From the NCBI GenBank assembly GCA_020852555.1, contig JADZAQ010000093.1:1-50801 (forward strand): a DNA stretch of 50,801 nt. Direction: 5' to 3'. A program made the position numbers and the translations under genes. Position 1 is the first letter of the stretch; the number at the start of each line of letters is the position of its first letter. Positions 18,285 through 25,462 of the stretch are shown piece after piece. Origin of the DNA: Burkholderiales bacterium (GTDB taxonomy: Bacteria > Pseudomonadota > Gammaproteobacteria > Burkholderiales > Casimicrobiaceae). The notes under the pieces are model-generated. The model searched no databases. It worked only from the letters and a program-made list of their open reading frames with translations, and was not told where the DNA came from.

Positions 18285-19379
18285 ATGGCCAGCGACGCCG
18301 ATCGCGCCTGGATGGCGCACGCGCTTGCCCTCGCCGAGCGCGGGCTCTTCGCGACGACGCCGAATCCTCGCGTCGGCTGCGTGATCGTGCACGGCGGCAC
18401 GGTGCTGGGCGAGGGCCATCACGCCCGCGCCGGCGAGCCGCATGCCGAGATCGTCGCGCTCGCCGATGCCGCACGTCACGGCCGCGACGTGCGCGGCGCG
18501 ACGCTCTACGTGACGCTCGAGCCCTGCAACCACCGCGGACGCACGCCACCGTGCGCCGATGCCGTGCTGGCGTCGGGCGTGCGGCGGGTGGTGATCGCCA
18601 TGGCCGACCCGCACGGTCGCGCCGGCGGCGGCGCCGCGCGCCTGCGTGCCGCCGGCGTCGAGGTCGAGACGGGCGTCGAGGAGGCGGCTGCACGCGAGCT
18701 CAACATCGGCTTCGTCGCGCGCGTGACGCGCGGCACGCCGTGGGTACGCGTGAAGATCGCGGCGAGCCTCGATGGGCGCACCGCGCTCGCCAATGGTGCG
18801 AGCCGCTGGATCACCGGACCCGAGGCGCGTGCCGATGGCCACGCCTGGCGGGCCCGCGCCTGCGCGGTGCTGACCGGGATCGGCACGGTGCTGGCTGACG
18901 ATCCCGCGCTCACCGTGCGGGCGGTGGCCACGACTCGCCAGCCGCTGCGCATCGTCGTCGACCGGGAAGCGCGCACGCCGCCGCAGGCGCGCGTGCTCGC
19001 CGGCGGCAACGTGCTCGTGGTGAGCGCGGGTGCCCGGCATTCCGGGTGGGGTGACGCCGTCGAATCGATCGCCCTGCCGGATGGTGCGGGCTACGTCGAT
19101 CTGCACGCGCTCGCGCGGCATCTCGCCGAACGCGGCATCAACGAGCTGCACGTCGAAGCCGGCGCGCGGCTCGATGCCGCGTTGCTCGACGCCGAGCTCG
19201 TCGACGAGCTCGTCGTCTATCTCGCACCCGACGTCATCGGCGATCCGGCGCGCGGCATGTTCGAGCGCGTGACGGGCCTGTCCGCGCTGGCGGAGGCGGC
19301 ACATTTCGAATGGCACGACGTGCGTCGCGTGGGGCGCGACCTGCGCCTCATCGCGCGGCGGCGGAAGGAGGAGAGCTGA
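18285..19379 (+). CDS. ribD: Bifunctional riboflavin deaminase/reductase RibD
   Basis: A 364-residue two-domain enzyme catalysing the second and third steps of riboflavin synthesis from GTP: deamination of the pyrimidinone, then NADPH reduction of the ribosyl side chain. The N-terminal deaminase domain has the zinc ligands in HAEIVAL and PCNHRGRTPPCADAV. The C-terminal reductase domain shows VKIAASLDGRTALANGAS, WITGPEAR and VLTGIGTVLADDP. ATG 18285 follows nrdR by 7 bp. The stop overlaps the ribE start (TGATG), and a GGAGGAG lies before ribE. Confidence 0.96.
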   Translation: MASDADRAWMAHALALAERGLFATTPNPRVGCVIVHGGTVLGEGHHARAGEPHAEIVALADAARHGRDVRGATLYVTLEPCNHRGRTPPCADAVLASGVRRVVIAMADPHGRAGGGAARLRAAGVEVETGVEEAAARELNIGFVARVTRGTPWVRVKIAASLDGRTALANGASRWITGPEARADGHAWRARACAVLTGIGTVLADDPALTVRAVATTRQPLRIVVDREARTPPQARVLAGGNVLVVSAGARHSGWGDAVESIALPDGAGYVDLHALARHLAERGINELHVEAGARLDAALLDAELVDELVVYLAPDVIGDPARGMFERVTGLSALAEAAHFEWHDVRRVGRDLRLIARRRKEES

Positions 19380-19984
19380 TGTTCACCGGCATCGTGCAGG
19401 CGGTGGGGCGAATCGTGACCACGGCCCCGCAAGGCGACGGACTGCGGCTTACCATCGATGCCGGCCCGCTGCCGGTGGACGACGTCGCACTCGGCGACAG
19501 CGTCGCGGTGGCCGGCTGCTGCCTCACCGTGATCGCGCGCGACGGTGCGCGTCTCGATTTCGACGCGTCGGCCGAGACGCTGCGCTGCACGACCGGGCTC
19601 GATCGTCCAGGCGATGTCAATCTCGAGCTCGCGCTGCGCTTCGGTGATCGGTTGGGCGGCCACCTGGTGAGCGGTCACGTCGACGGTGTGGGGCGGGTGG
19701 TCTCGTTCGGCGCCGTCGTCGACGATCCGGCGGGCAGCCACGAGCTCGTGGTCGAAGCTCCCGCCGATCTCGCCCGCTTCATCGCCGCGAAAGGCTCGGT
19801 CACCGTCGACGGCGTGAGCCTCACCGTGAATGCGGTCGACGGCGCGCGCTTCGCCGTGAACCTCATCCCGCACACGCTCGCGGTCACCACGCTGAAATCG
19901 CTCGGCCCCGGCGCGCGCTGCAATCTCGAGATCGACCTCGTCGCGCGCTACGTGGAGCGGCTGCTGGCGGGCGTTCGCGCGTGA
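19379..19984 (+). CDS. ribE: Riboflavin synthase, alpha chain
   Basis: A 201-residue riboflavin synthase, which dismutates two 6,7-dimethyl-8-ribityllumazine molecules to riboflavin. Two homologous lumazine-binding barrels are visible: MFTGIVQAVGRI with GCCLTVI and LGGHLVSGHVDGVG in the first half, and the matching DLARFIAAKGSVTVDGVSLTVN in the second. Start overlaps the ribD stop. It is the last gene of this rib cluster; ribBA and ribH lie 24 kb further on, and a 164-bp spacer precedes mmsA. Confidence 0.96.
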   Translation: MFTGIVQAVGRIVTTAPQGDGLRLTIDAGPLPVDDVALGDSVAVAGCCLTVIARDGARLDFDASAETLRCTTGLDRPGDVNLELALRFGDRLGGHLVSGHVDGVGRVVSFGAVVDDPAGSHELVVEAPADLARFIAAKGSVTVDGVSLTVNAVDGARFAVNLIPHTLAVTTLKSLGPGARCNLEIDLVARYVERLLAGVRA

Positions 19985-20148
19985 TTGCGCTTCGCTTCCA
20001 TCATGGCGACGAACCACTGAGCGCCACCGGCGTCTGCTGCGTAGCGGGCACCGAATCACGGCGATGCTGCGGTTGTGCTTGGCGTGCCCGCCGTGCCGGG
20101 TGAAGTACCATTGACACTTGCCCGATGACGCGCACAGCAGAGGAATCG

Positions 20149-21657
20149 ATGGACACCACGACTCGCGAACGCCTGCCGAACTGGATCGGCGGCTCGGCCA
20201 CGCCTGCCCGGACCACGGAGTATGGCGAAGTCACCAATCCTGCCACCGGCGCCGTGGCCTGCCACGTGCCGTTGAGCGACGCCGCGGACGTCGATGTCGC
20301 GGTGCAGGCCGCCAAGGCGGCGCTGCCGGCGTGGCGCACCCACCCGCCGCTGCGCCGGGCGCGGATCATGATGCGCTTTCGCGAGCTCATGGATGCGCAG
20401 CGCAAGGACCTCGCGCGCATCATCACGCGTGAGCACGGCAAGACGCTCGCCGACGCCGAAGGCGAGGTCACGCGCGGCATCGAGGTCATCGAGTTCGCGA
20501 CCGGCATCCCGCATCTGTTGAAAGGCGAGTTCAGCGAGAACGTCGGCACCGAGGTCGACACCGTTTCGCTGCGCCAGGCGGTTGGCGTGTGCGCGGGCAT
20601 CACGCCGTTCAACTTCCCGGCGATGGTGCCGCTGTGGATGTTTCCGGTGGCAATCGCCTGCGGCAATACCTTCGTGCTGAAGCCCTCCGAGCGCGATCCG
20701 TCGCTCGCCAACCGGATGGCGGAACTCCTCAAGGACGCCGGACTGCCCGACGGCGTCTTCAACGTCGTCCACGGCAACAAGGAAGCCGTCGATGCGCTGC
20801 TGGCGCATCCCGACGTCAAGGCAGTGTCGTTCGTCGGCTCCACGCCGATTGCGCAGTACATCTACGAAACCGGCGCCCGCCACGGCAAGCGCGTGCAGGC
20901 GCTGGGCGGCGCCAAGAATCACGCCGTGGTGCTGCCCGACGCCGATCTCGATTTCACCGTCGAGGCCCTCGTTGGTGCCGGATACGGCTCCGCTGGCGAG
21001 CGCTGCATGGCCATCTCGGTGGTCGTCGCCGTGGGTGAAGTCGCCGACACGCTAGTGGCCAAGCTCTCGGCACGCGCGCAGCGCGTCGTGGTGGGCCCCG
21101 GCGATGCGCCCCGCATCGAGATGGGTCCGGTCATCACGGCCGCGGCGCGCGAGCGCATCACGGGCTACATCGACCGCGGCGTTGCCGAAGGCGCGAAGCT
21201 CGTCGTCGACGGTCGCCCGCTGCGCGTTGCCGGACACGAGCGCGGATTCTTTGTCGGTCCGACGCTCTTCGACGCTGTCGCGCCGTCGATGGCGATCTAT
21301 CGCGACGAGATCTTCGGGCCGGTGCTGGGCGTGGTGCGCGTCGAGTCGCTGCGCGAGGCGATCGACCTCATCAACGCCAATCCCTACGCCAACGGCACCG
21401 CCATCTTCACGCGCTCGGGCCACGCCGCCCGCAAGTTCCAGAGTGAGATCGAGGTCGGAATGGTCGGCGTCAACGTGCCGATTCCGGTGCCGATGGCCTT
21501 CTACTCGTTCGGCGGCTGGCGGGCGTCGCTCTTCGGCGATCTCAACGTGCACGGCACCGACGGCGTGCGCTTCTATACCCGCTTGAAGACGGTGACGAGT
21601 CGCTGGCCCGACGACGGCAGCGCAGCACCCGGGTTCCACATGCCGATGCTGGGGTAG
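20149..21657 (+). CDS. mmsA: Methylmalonate-semialdehyde dehydrogenase (CoA-acylating)
   Basis: A 502-residue MmsA-type aldehyde dehydrogenase, which converts methylmalonate or malonate semialdehyde to propionyl- or acetyl-CoA in valine, beta-alanine and inositol breakdown. Family signatures are the glycine-free start of the NAD site [38 protein letters not shown], and the catalytic Cys286 in [12 protein letters not shown] prefer ATG 20149 (GAGGAA 4-9 nt before it) to ATG 20125. The C-terminus [12 protein letters not shown] ends at a sequence that recurs downstream at 24238-24264. The acyl-CoA theme recurs with gcdH and malonyl-CoA decarboxylase in the same block. Confidence 0.93.
   Translation: MDTTTRERLPNWIGGSATPARTTEYGEVTNPATGAVACHVPLSDAADVDVAVQAAKAALPAWRTHPPLRRARIMMRFRELMDAQRKDLARIITREHGKTLADAEGEVTRGIEVIEFATGIPHLLKGEFSENVGTEVDTVSLRQAVGVCAGITPFNFPAMVPLWMFPVAIACGNTFVLKPSERDPSLANRMAELLKDAGLPDGVFNVVHGNKEAVDALLAHPDVKAVSFVGSTPIAQYIYETGARHGKRVQALGGAKNHAVVLPDADLDFTVEALVGAGYGSAGERCMAISVVVAVGEVADTLVAKLSARAQRVVVGPGDAPRIEMGPVITAAARERITGYIDRGVAEGAKLVVDGRPLRVAGHERGFFVGPTLFDAVAPSMAIYRDEIFGPVLGVVRVESLREAIDLINANPYANGTAIFTRSGHAARKFQSEIEVGMVGVNVPIPVPMAFYSFGGWRASLFGDLNVHGTDGVRFYTRLKTVTSRWPDDGSAAPGFHMPMLG
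21631..21657 (+). repeat. Direct repeat, copy 1 (3' end of mmsA)
   Basis: The last 27 bp of mmsA, including its stop codon, recur at 24238-24264 in the same orientation with one mismatch (A/G). Between the copies lie Fic, HigBA and DUF433/DUF5615 relics. See the copy-2 entry. Confidence 0.85.
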
Positions 21658-21729
21658 GGGCGCGCGCTGCGGTAGCGTGGCGGGCGCTCGCCGCGTGCCG
21701 GATGCCGCGCGCGGCCGGCGTTGGGTCGA

Positions 21730-22902
21730 TCAGCGCTTGCTCTCATCCACGTTGTCCTCGGTTACCGAACCCATCGTCCATCGTTCCATCGCGGCGAAAT
21801 ACCGGGTGCCCCGACCTACTCCGGTCTGGACGAGGAGGCCGTGCCGGACGAGTTCTTCCAGATCGCGGTAGGCAGTTGCCCGTGAGACGCGCGTCAGGTT
21901 GCGGTATTTGTCGGTGCTCATTCCGCCCTCAAACCCGCTCGATCCGGCGTCCAGTATTCGATTCACGGCCTTTCTCTGGCGCTCGCTCAGCGGAGCCTGT
22001 GCGTGCTGCAACCAGAATCGCGCCTTGGCCAACGACAGATCGATGACCGCTTCAGATGCAAGGCACGCGTCCTCGAACTGCGCCACGAACCACGCGAGCC
22101 ATCGCGTGATGTCGAGATCAGCTCGGGACGCGGCATTCAGCTCGGCGTAATACTCGTTGCGGTGTTCCGCCAAACGGCGCGACACGCTATAGACCCGCTG
22201 ATCCAGCTCGGCATCTTGCGCCAAGGCGAGGTCGATGATGGCGCGGCCGACGCGACCATTGCCGTCCTCGAATGGGTGCAGGACTTCGAACCACAGGTGC
22301 GCGGTCCCGGCACGCAAGAGACCGTCGACGGCACGATCACGCGAGCTCTGGAACCAGCCGAGGAACGTAGCGAGCTCGTTCGGAAGACGCCGCGATGGCG
22401 GCGCCTCGAAGTGGACCTCTTCCCGCCCGACGGGGCCGCTCACGATTTGCATCGGAGTCGCGTGGGTGCGCAATGCGCCGGACCTGACCTTCCTCATTCC
22501 GGCGAACCCGGTCGGAAATAGCGCTGCCTGCCACCCACACAGGCGCTCGACCGTCAGAGGGTCTCGCCAGCGCCGCGTCGCGTCGTCCATGAGGTCGATC
22601 AACCCTTCGACTGATCGCGACGCTGCCCCGACCGACGCCATTCCCAGACGTCGCGCTACCGACGACCGGACGGCGCTCAAGTCGAGCTGTTCGCCCTCGA
22701 TCCGGGCGGTCGCGTTCGCCTCTTCGACCCAGATATCGGCCAGCGCGGATCCGAGATTGGCCAAGCCAAGCGCCTCGGCCTTGCCCAGGACGCGGCCCTG
22801 CGCGCTGCGCGCCCGATTCAGCGCAGGGGCGACAACCTTCATGTCGAAGATGAACTTCGGCCAGTCCGGGTGCTGCCAGATCCAATGAGGCGTATTGGGC
22901 AT
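21730..22902 (-). CDS. Fic-family adenylyltransferase with C-terminal winged helix
   Basis: A 390-residue Fic protein. Fic enzymes transfer AMP (or other groups) from nucleotides to protein hydroxyls. Domains: DUF4172-like N-terminus (PNTPHWIWQHPDWPKF), an N-terminal class II inhibitory helix TARIEGE (Thr65-Gly70, S/TxxxEG), the complete Fic motif HPFEDGNGRVGR (His209-Arg220), and a C-terminal DeoR/MarR-like winged helix (TRVSRATAYRDLEELVRHGLLV). ATG 22902 is taken; an in-frame GTG at 22908 would add two residues. It is transcribed against mmsA and away from higBA. A palindrome at 22907-22927 over its likely transcription start suggests autoregulation. Active-site residues look intact. Confidence 0.92.
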   Translation of the reverse strand: MPNTPHWIWQHPDWPKFIFDMKVVAPALNRARSAQGRVLGKAEALGLANLGSALADIWVEEANATARIEGEQLDLSAVRSSVARRLGMASVGAASRSVEGLIDLMDDATRRWRDPLTVERLCGWQAALFPTGFAGMRKVRSGALRTHATPMQIVSGPVGREEVHFEAPPSRRLPNELATFLGWFQSSRDRAVDGLLRAGTAHLWFEVLHPFEDGNGRVGRAIIDLALAQDAELDQRVYSVSRRLAEHRNEYYAELNAASRADLDITRWLAWFVAQFEDACLASEAVIDLSLAKARFWLQHAQAPLSERQRKAVNRILDAGSSGFEGGMSTDKYRNLTRVSRATAYRDLEELVRHGLLVQTGVGRGTRYFAAMERWTMGSVTEDNVDESKR

Positions 22903-22906
22903 GGAC

Positions 22907-22935
22907 ACGCTTCAAGAAGTGAAGCGTAAAGTATA
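22907..22935 (-). promoter_or_regulatory. Likely fic -10 box and palindromic operator
   Basis: An inverted repeat ACGCTTC-N7-GAAGCGT spans 22907-22927. On the minus strand TATACT at 22935-22930 is a good -10 hexamer with no convincing -35. Transcription would start inside the palindrome, 15-25 nt before the fic start, an arrangement that fits repression by the winged helix of the Fic protein itself. Confidence 0.5.
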
Positions 22936-23115
22936 CCCTTGCGGCTCCAGTGCGTTGCGCATCGTTCTGTGGCGACATGGATTCGCGTGCTCGACTGACC
23001 GCTTCCACGGTGGCCTCAGCCGTGTGGGATCGCACGGAGAGTGGTGCGGGATGCTTCGGATTGCAGCGTGGACTCACTACGGCGCAGACCTCCCGGCATT
23101 GATCGAGCTGTCGGA

Positions 23116-23176
23116 TGCCGGGGAAGCTCGGGACCTGGCCACGCAGCTCGTTTATCCTGGTCTGCGCCGCTGCGAG
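23116..23176 (+). repeat. 61-bp imperfect repeat upstream of higBA
   Basis: This stretch aligns without gaps to 24275-24335 with 47 of 61 identical bases (77%). Both copies end immediately before the -35 region of a TA promoter. The best conserved part reads CTGCGCCGC. Its nature is unknown. Confidence 0.6.
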
Positions 23177-23179
23177 AGC

Positions 23180-23207
23180 TTGCCGTCTATATACGAACGG
23201 GTATAAT
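23180..23207 (+). promoter_or_regulatory. higBA promoter with partial palindrome
   Basis: TTGCCG (23180-23185), 16-nt spacer, TATAAT (23202-23207). The spacer and -10 include TATACGAACGGGTATA, an imperfect inverted repeat that could be the HigA operator. Confidence 0.6.
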
Positions 23208-23208
23208 C

Positions 23209-23571
23209 ATCAGCCAGAAACGCAAACTCCTGTATTGGGAAGGCTCGTCGAAGAAGGACTACAAGGAGTTCCCGATCGACGTGCAGAAGGACATGGGCGT
23301 GGCCCTGTTCGTCGTCCAGTTGGGCGGCACGCCGGATTCGGCGAAACTCTGGAAAGGGCTTGGCTCCGGCGTGTACGAGCTGGTGGAAGACCACCGGAGC
23401 GACGCCTTCCGTGCGGTCTATACCGTGCGGGTCGGCGACGCAGTGCATGTGCTTCATGCGTTCCAGAAGAAATCCAAGTCCGGCGTCGCCACGCCGCAGC
23501 CGGACGTGGAACTGATCGAGAAGCGACTGAAAGCAGTGCTCGCCCGCTACCGGGCGAGCGGGAGAACGTGA
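23209..23571 (+). CDS. higB: HigB/RelE-type toxin (Gp49 family), start codon not canonical
   Basis: A RelE/ParE-superfamily toxin of the phage Gp49/HigB type, expected to cut ribosome-bound mRNA. Family motifs are clear: LYWEGSSKKDYKEFP, VALFVVQLGGTPDSAK, GLGSGVYELVEDH, FRAVYTVR and VHVLHAFQKKSKSG. The expected N-terminus (SQKRKLLYWEGS) is preceded by ATC at 23209 where family members would have ATG. No in-frame ATG, GTG or TTG exists between 23044 and 23278 that fits; a CTG at 23230 and a GTG at 23281 (which would remove conserved residues) are the alternatives. The gene overlaps higA as TGATG. Either it uses a rare start codon or the toxin is silenced. Confidence 0.8.
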   Translation: MSQKRKLLYWEGSSKKDYKEFPIDVQKDMGVALFVVQLGGTPDSAKLWKGLGSGVYELVEDHRSDAFRAVYTVRVGDAVHVLHAFQKKSKSGVATPQPDVELIEKRLKAVLARYRASGRT

Positions 23572-23885
23572 TGACCCGTATCGACCATCCCGAAGGCACC
23601 GACAACGTGCTGCTCGACCTCGGTTTCGGGGACGCCGAAGAACTGTCGGCGAAGGCCGCGCTCGCACTCAAGCTCAACGAGCTGATCGACCAGCGCGGTT
23701 TGAGCCAGACCGAGACGGCGGCGATCACCGGCATGACCCAGCCGAAGGTGTCGCAGGTGCGCCGCTACAAGCTCCAGAACATTTCGCTCGAACGGCTGAT
23801 GCAGGCACTGGTGTCGCTCGACCAGCACGTTGAAATCGTGGTGCGTCCGGCGCAGAACGCGCACGGCATCACTGTCGCCGCCTGA
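23571..23885 (+). CDS. higA: HigA-type antitoxin, XRE family
   Basis: A 104-residue antitoxin with a helix-turn-helix of the XRE/Cro type (LSQTETAAITGMTQPKVSQVRRYK at residues about 45-68; split motif LSQTETAAITGMTQ). The C-terminal ISLERLMQALVSLDQHVEIVVRP is the family's dimerisation/beta segment. It neutralises HigB and represses the operon. ATG 23571 overlaps the toxin stop. The same C-terminal motif appears as a relic at 25337-25462. Intact by length. Confidence 0.92.
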   Translation: MTRIDHPEGTDNVLLDLGFGDAEELSAKAALALKLNELIDQRGLSQTETAAITGMTQPKVSQVRRYKLQNISLERLMQALVSLDQHVEIVVRPAQNAHGITVAA

Positions 23886-24054
23886 GCCAAGACTGTTCGT
23901 TTCAGTCGGCGCCGACAACCATTACCCCACATCGCATGTAACGGCGTGGCCACGGTCAGAGCGTAGATCGTTGCCCGCGCACCGTTGAAGGGCGGCATGC
24001 CGCGTTTCTTCGCGTGATAGATGCACACGGTGGGATCAAGCGAAGTGGAAACAA

Positions 24055-24156
24055 ACGAGGGCGGAGTTCCCCACCTTGCACCTCCACCACATCCGTGCGG
24101 CGCTCACCTATGCGGCGGAGCTCGCTCGCGAGCGCGTGGCGCTCGTTCCCGCCTGA
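24055..24156 (+). pseudogene. Relic of a DUF433 antitoxin (C-terminal end)
   Basis: The frame ending at TGA 24154-24156 reads RAEFPTLHLHHIRAAL then TYAAELARERV. This matches the closing helices of DUF433 antitoxins, which typically read DIRAALAYAAELARERV. No start and no N-terminal domain are present, so it is a truncated fragment. It lies in the 513-bp stretch 23886-24398 without an intact gene; 23886-24054 shows nothing else I can name. Confidence 0.6.
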
Positions 24157-24162
24157 CGGTCC

Positions 24163-24237
24163 GTGGAATTCAAACTCGACGACAAGTGCATTCGAATCCG
24201 CGACGCCGGACTGGGTCGTCGCTATGGGATGGCGCCG
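24163..24237 (+). pseudogene. Possible relic of a DUF5615 (PIN-like) toxin start
   Basis: From GTG 24163 the frame reads VEFKLDDKCIRIRDAG, resembling the N-terminus of DUF5615 toxins (FKLDENL...RDAGHDV), the usual partner of DUF433, whose relic ends 6 bp upstream. The frame then runs into the mmsA tail copy. The match is short, so this is tentative, but gene order supports it. Confidence 0.4.
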
Positions 24238-24264
24238 GGGTTCCGCATGCCGATGCTGGGGTAG
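24238..24264 (+). repeat. Direct repeat, copy 2 (second mmsA tail)
   Basis: 26 of 27 bases match the mmsA 3' end (21631-21657). In frame it reads APGFRMPMLG plus stop, against [10 protein letters not shown] in mmsA. It has no upstream mmsA sequence attached. The copies bracket 2.6 kb with Fic, HigBA and relics, like the ends left by site-specific or illegitimate insertion at a gene's 3' end. Confidence 0.8.
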
Positions 24265-24274
24265 AGGGTAGGGG

Positions 24275-24335
24275 TGCCCGGGAAATTCTGAAAGTGGCCG
24301 CGAGGCTTGCTTATCCGGGTCTGCGCCGCGGCGAG
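24275..24335 (+). repeat. 61-bp imperfect repeat upstream of the PIN toxin module
   Basis: Second copy of the element at 23116-23176 (77% identical, gap-free). It begins 10 bp after the mmsA tail copy and ends directly at the TTGACT of the next promoter. Confidence 0.6.
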
Positions 24336-24382
24336 TTGACTTTGTCCGGGCGTGTTGGCACACTTGTTGAAATATTCAACAA
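24336..24382 (+). promoter_or_regulatory. Putative vapBC promoter and operator
   Basis: TTGACT (24336-24341) is a good -35; the -10 17 nt later (CACACT) is weak. TTGTTGAAATATTCAACAA at 24364-24382 is an inverted repeat with perfect 8-bp arms, 16 bp before the antitoxin start: a fitting operator for a ribbon-helix-helix antitoxin dimer. Confidence 0.6.
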
Positions 24383-24398
24383 TGGGAGACGCATCGAG

Positions 24399-24632
24399 AT
24401 GGCGACCGTGAATTTCAGTGTCCCCGAAGACATAAAGGACGCTTTCAACAAGACGTTTGCCGGAAGGAACAAGAGCGCCATCGTTGCCGAACTGATGAAG
24501 CGGGCCGTTGAAGAGGAAAAGCAGCGGAAGCGTCAAGCGCGAGCGATTGACCGATTGGTCGCGCGTCGTGAATCGAAACAACCCGTGTCAACGGACGCTT
24601 TCCATGGCGCCCGCGAGTCGTTGCGAAAATGA
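24399..24632 (+). CDS. vapB: VapB-like antitoxin (ribbon-helix-helix type)
   Basis: A 77-residue antitoxin. The N-terminal MATVNFSVPEDIKDAFNKTF then NKSAIVAELMKRAVEE has the beta-strand-helix-helix pattern of MetJ/Arc-type DNA-binding antitoxins; the charged C-terminal half would be disordered and wrap the toxin. ATG 24399 follows the operator palindrome. The stop overlaps the PIN toxin start by ATGA, so the two are translationally coupled. Confidence 0.85.
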   Translation: MATVNFSVPEDIKDAFNKTFAGRNKSAIVAELMKRAVEEEKQRKRQARAIDRLVARRESKQPVSTDAFHGARESLRK

Positions 24633-25093
24633 ACGTCGTCGTAGACGCAAGCGTCGCGATCAAATGGATAGTTCCGTTCAAGAGCGACGAGGCAGATTCA
24701 GGGCGGGCGCTCCAATTGCTTTCCCACGTACGGAATGGCGAAGTCACGCTCTATCAACCCCCTCACTGGTTCGCCGAGATTGCCGGCGTGATCGTACGGT
24801 TGAGCCCGGCGACTATCCAAGAAGACATTGCCGATCTGTACGAGATCAAATTCCAGCGCATCGAGGGCAAGGCTCTGTATGTTCAGGCCTGCAAGCTGGC
24901 GCGAGCGCTTGACCATCACTTGTTCGATACCCTGTACCATGCCGTGGCGCTCCACGTCCCTGATGCCGTTCTGGTTACGGCAGACGAGCGCTACTATGAC
25001 AAAGCGCATTCTCTCGGCCAGATCGTTCGCTTGGCTGAAGCGGGGGATCTCCTCGGACAGTTCGAGCGCCGAGCGCAAAGTAAGCGGATTTGA
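24629..25093 (+). CDS. vapC: PIN-domain toxin (VapC-like)
   Basis: A 154-residue PIN-domain ribonuclease, the toxin of a type II TA pair. The four acidic metal ligands are present: Asp6 (NVVVDAS), Glu50 (HWFAE), Asp100 (HLFDTLYHAVAL) and Asp119 (VTADERYY). PIN toxins of this kind cleave tRNA or rRNA in the cytoplasm. The ATG overlaps the antitoxin stop. Length and motif spacing are normal, so it should be active unless bound by VapB. The next open frame starts at its stop codon. Confidence 0.9.
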   Translation: MNVVVDASVAIKWIVPFKSDEADSGRALQLLSHVRNGEVTLYQPPHWFAEIAGVIVRLSPATIQEDIADLYEIKFQRIEGKALYVQACKLARALDHHLFDTLYHAVALHVPDAVLVTADERYYDKAHSLGQIVRLAEAGDLLGQFERRAQSKRI

Positions 25094-25104
25094 GCGAGGA
25101 TGCG

Positions 25105-25401
25105 ATGTCGAGCGTTACGCTGACCAACGTCAAAGCGAGCCAGTTGCCGGAAGCCTGGCGTAAGCGCGCCAAAGTCACCGGCGATCAATTGGTGACGGCT
25201 ACCATCGCGCTGCCGGCGCGCAAGTTGGCCAAGAAGAAGCCGAACGCGATTTTCCGCATGTGGTCGGATCGCACCGACCTCGATCCGGCCGCCTACGTGC
25301 GCGCGTTGCGCGCGCCACGCCGCGCATCCCGCCGGTTCACGTCACTGCCAAGACGGAAATGTGTCCGGCCCCACTCGCCGCCGGCCGCGGGCGGATCATG
25401 A
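25105..25401 (+). pseudogene. Orphan antitoxin-like fragment
   Basis: From ATG 25105 the frame reads MSSVTLTNVKASQLPEAW, then a charged centre and FRMWSDRTDLDPAAYVRALRAPR up to about 25320. This resembles small antitoxins paired with PIN toxins, which end in a WxDRxDxxDxxxYVRxLR motif. Beyond that the sequence (to the stop at 25401) is not family-like, and it runs over the antisense HigA relic. No toxin follows. I read it as an antitoxin whose 3' end and partner were lost by a junction near 25320-25340. Confidence 0.5.
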
Positions 25402-25462
25402 TTTCGACGTCCTGGTTCAAGGAGGTCAGGAACGCCAGCAGGCGCTCGACCGAGAACTGGCC
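25337..25462 (-). pseudogene. Relic of an XRE/HigA antitoxin C-terminus
   Basis: On the minus strand, directly after the PemK stop and in the same frame, the sequence reads GQFSVERLLAFLTSLNQDV then EIMIRPRPAASGAGHISVL to a stop at 25339-25337. This parallels the intact HigA at 23571 (ISLERLMQALVSLDQHVEIVVRP). The helix-turn-helix part is missing, so it is a truncated copy joined to the toxin gene's 3' end. Confidence 0.65.

Noticed and set aside
22895-23206. Small gene of 103 codons before higB
   Set aside because: No family motif; spans the fic operator, the repeat and the higBA promoter, so it is most likely not coding.
23116-24335. Integrase remnants, because both 61-bp repeats encode YPGLRR(G)E like the box I Arg of tyrosine recombinases
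   Set aside because: The match is about seven residues and no other integrase motif lies in either frame; kept only as a remark under the repeat finding.
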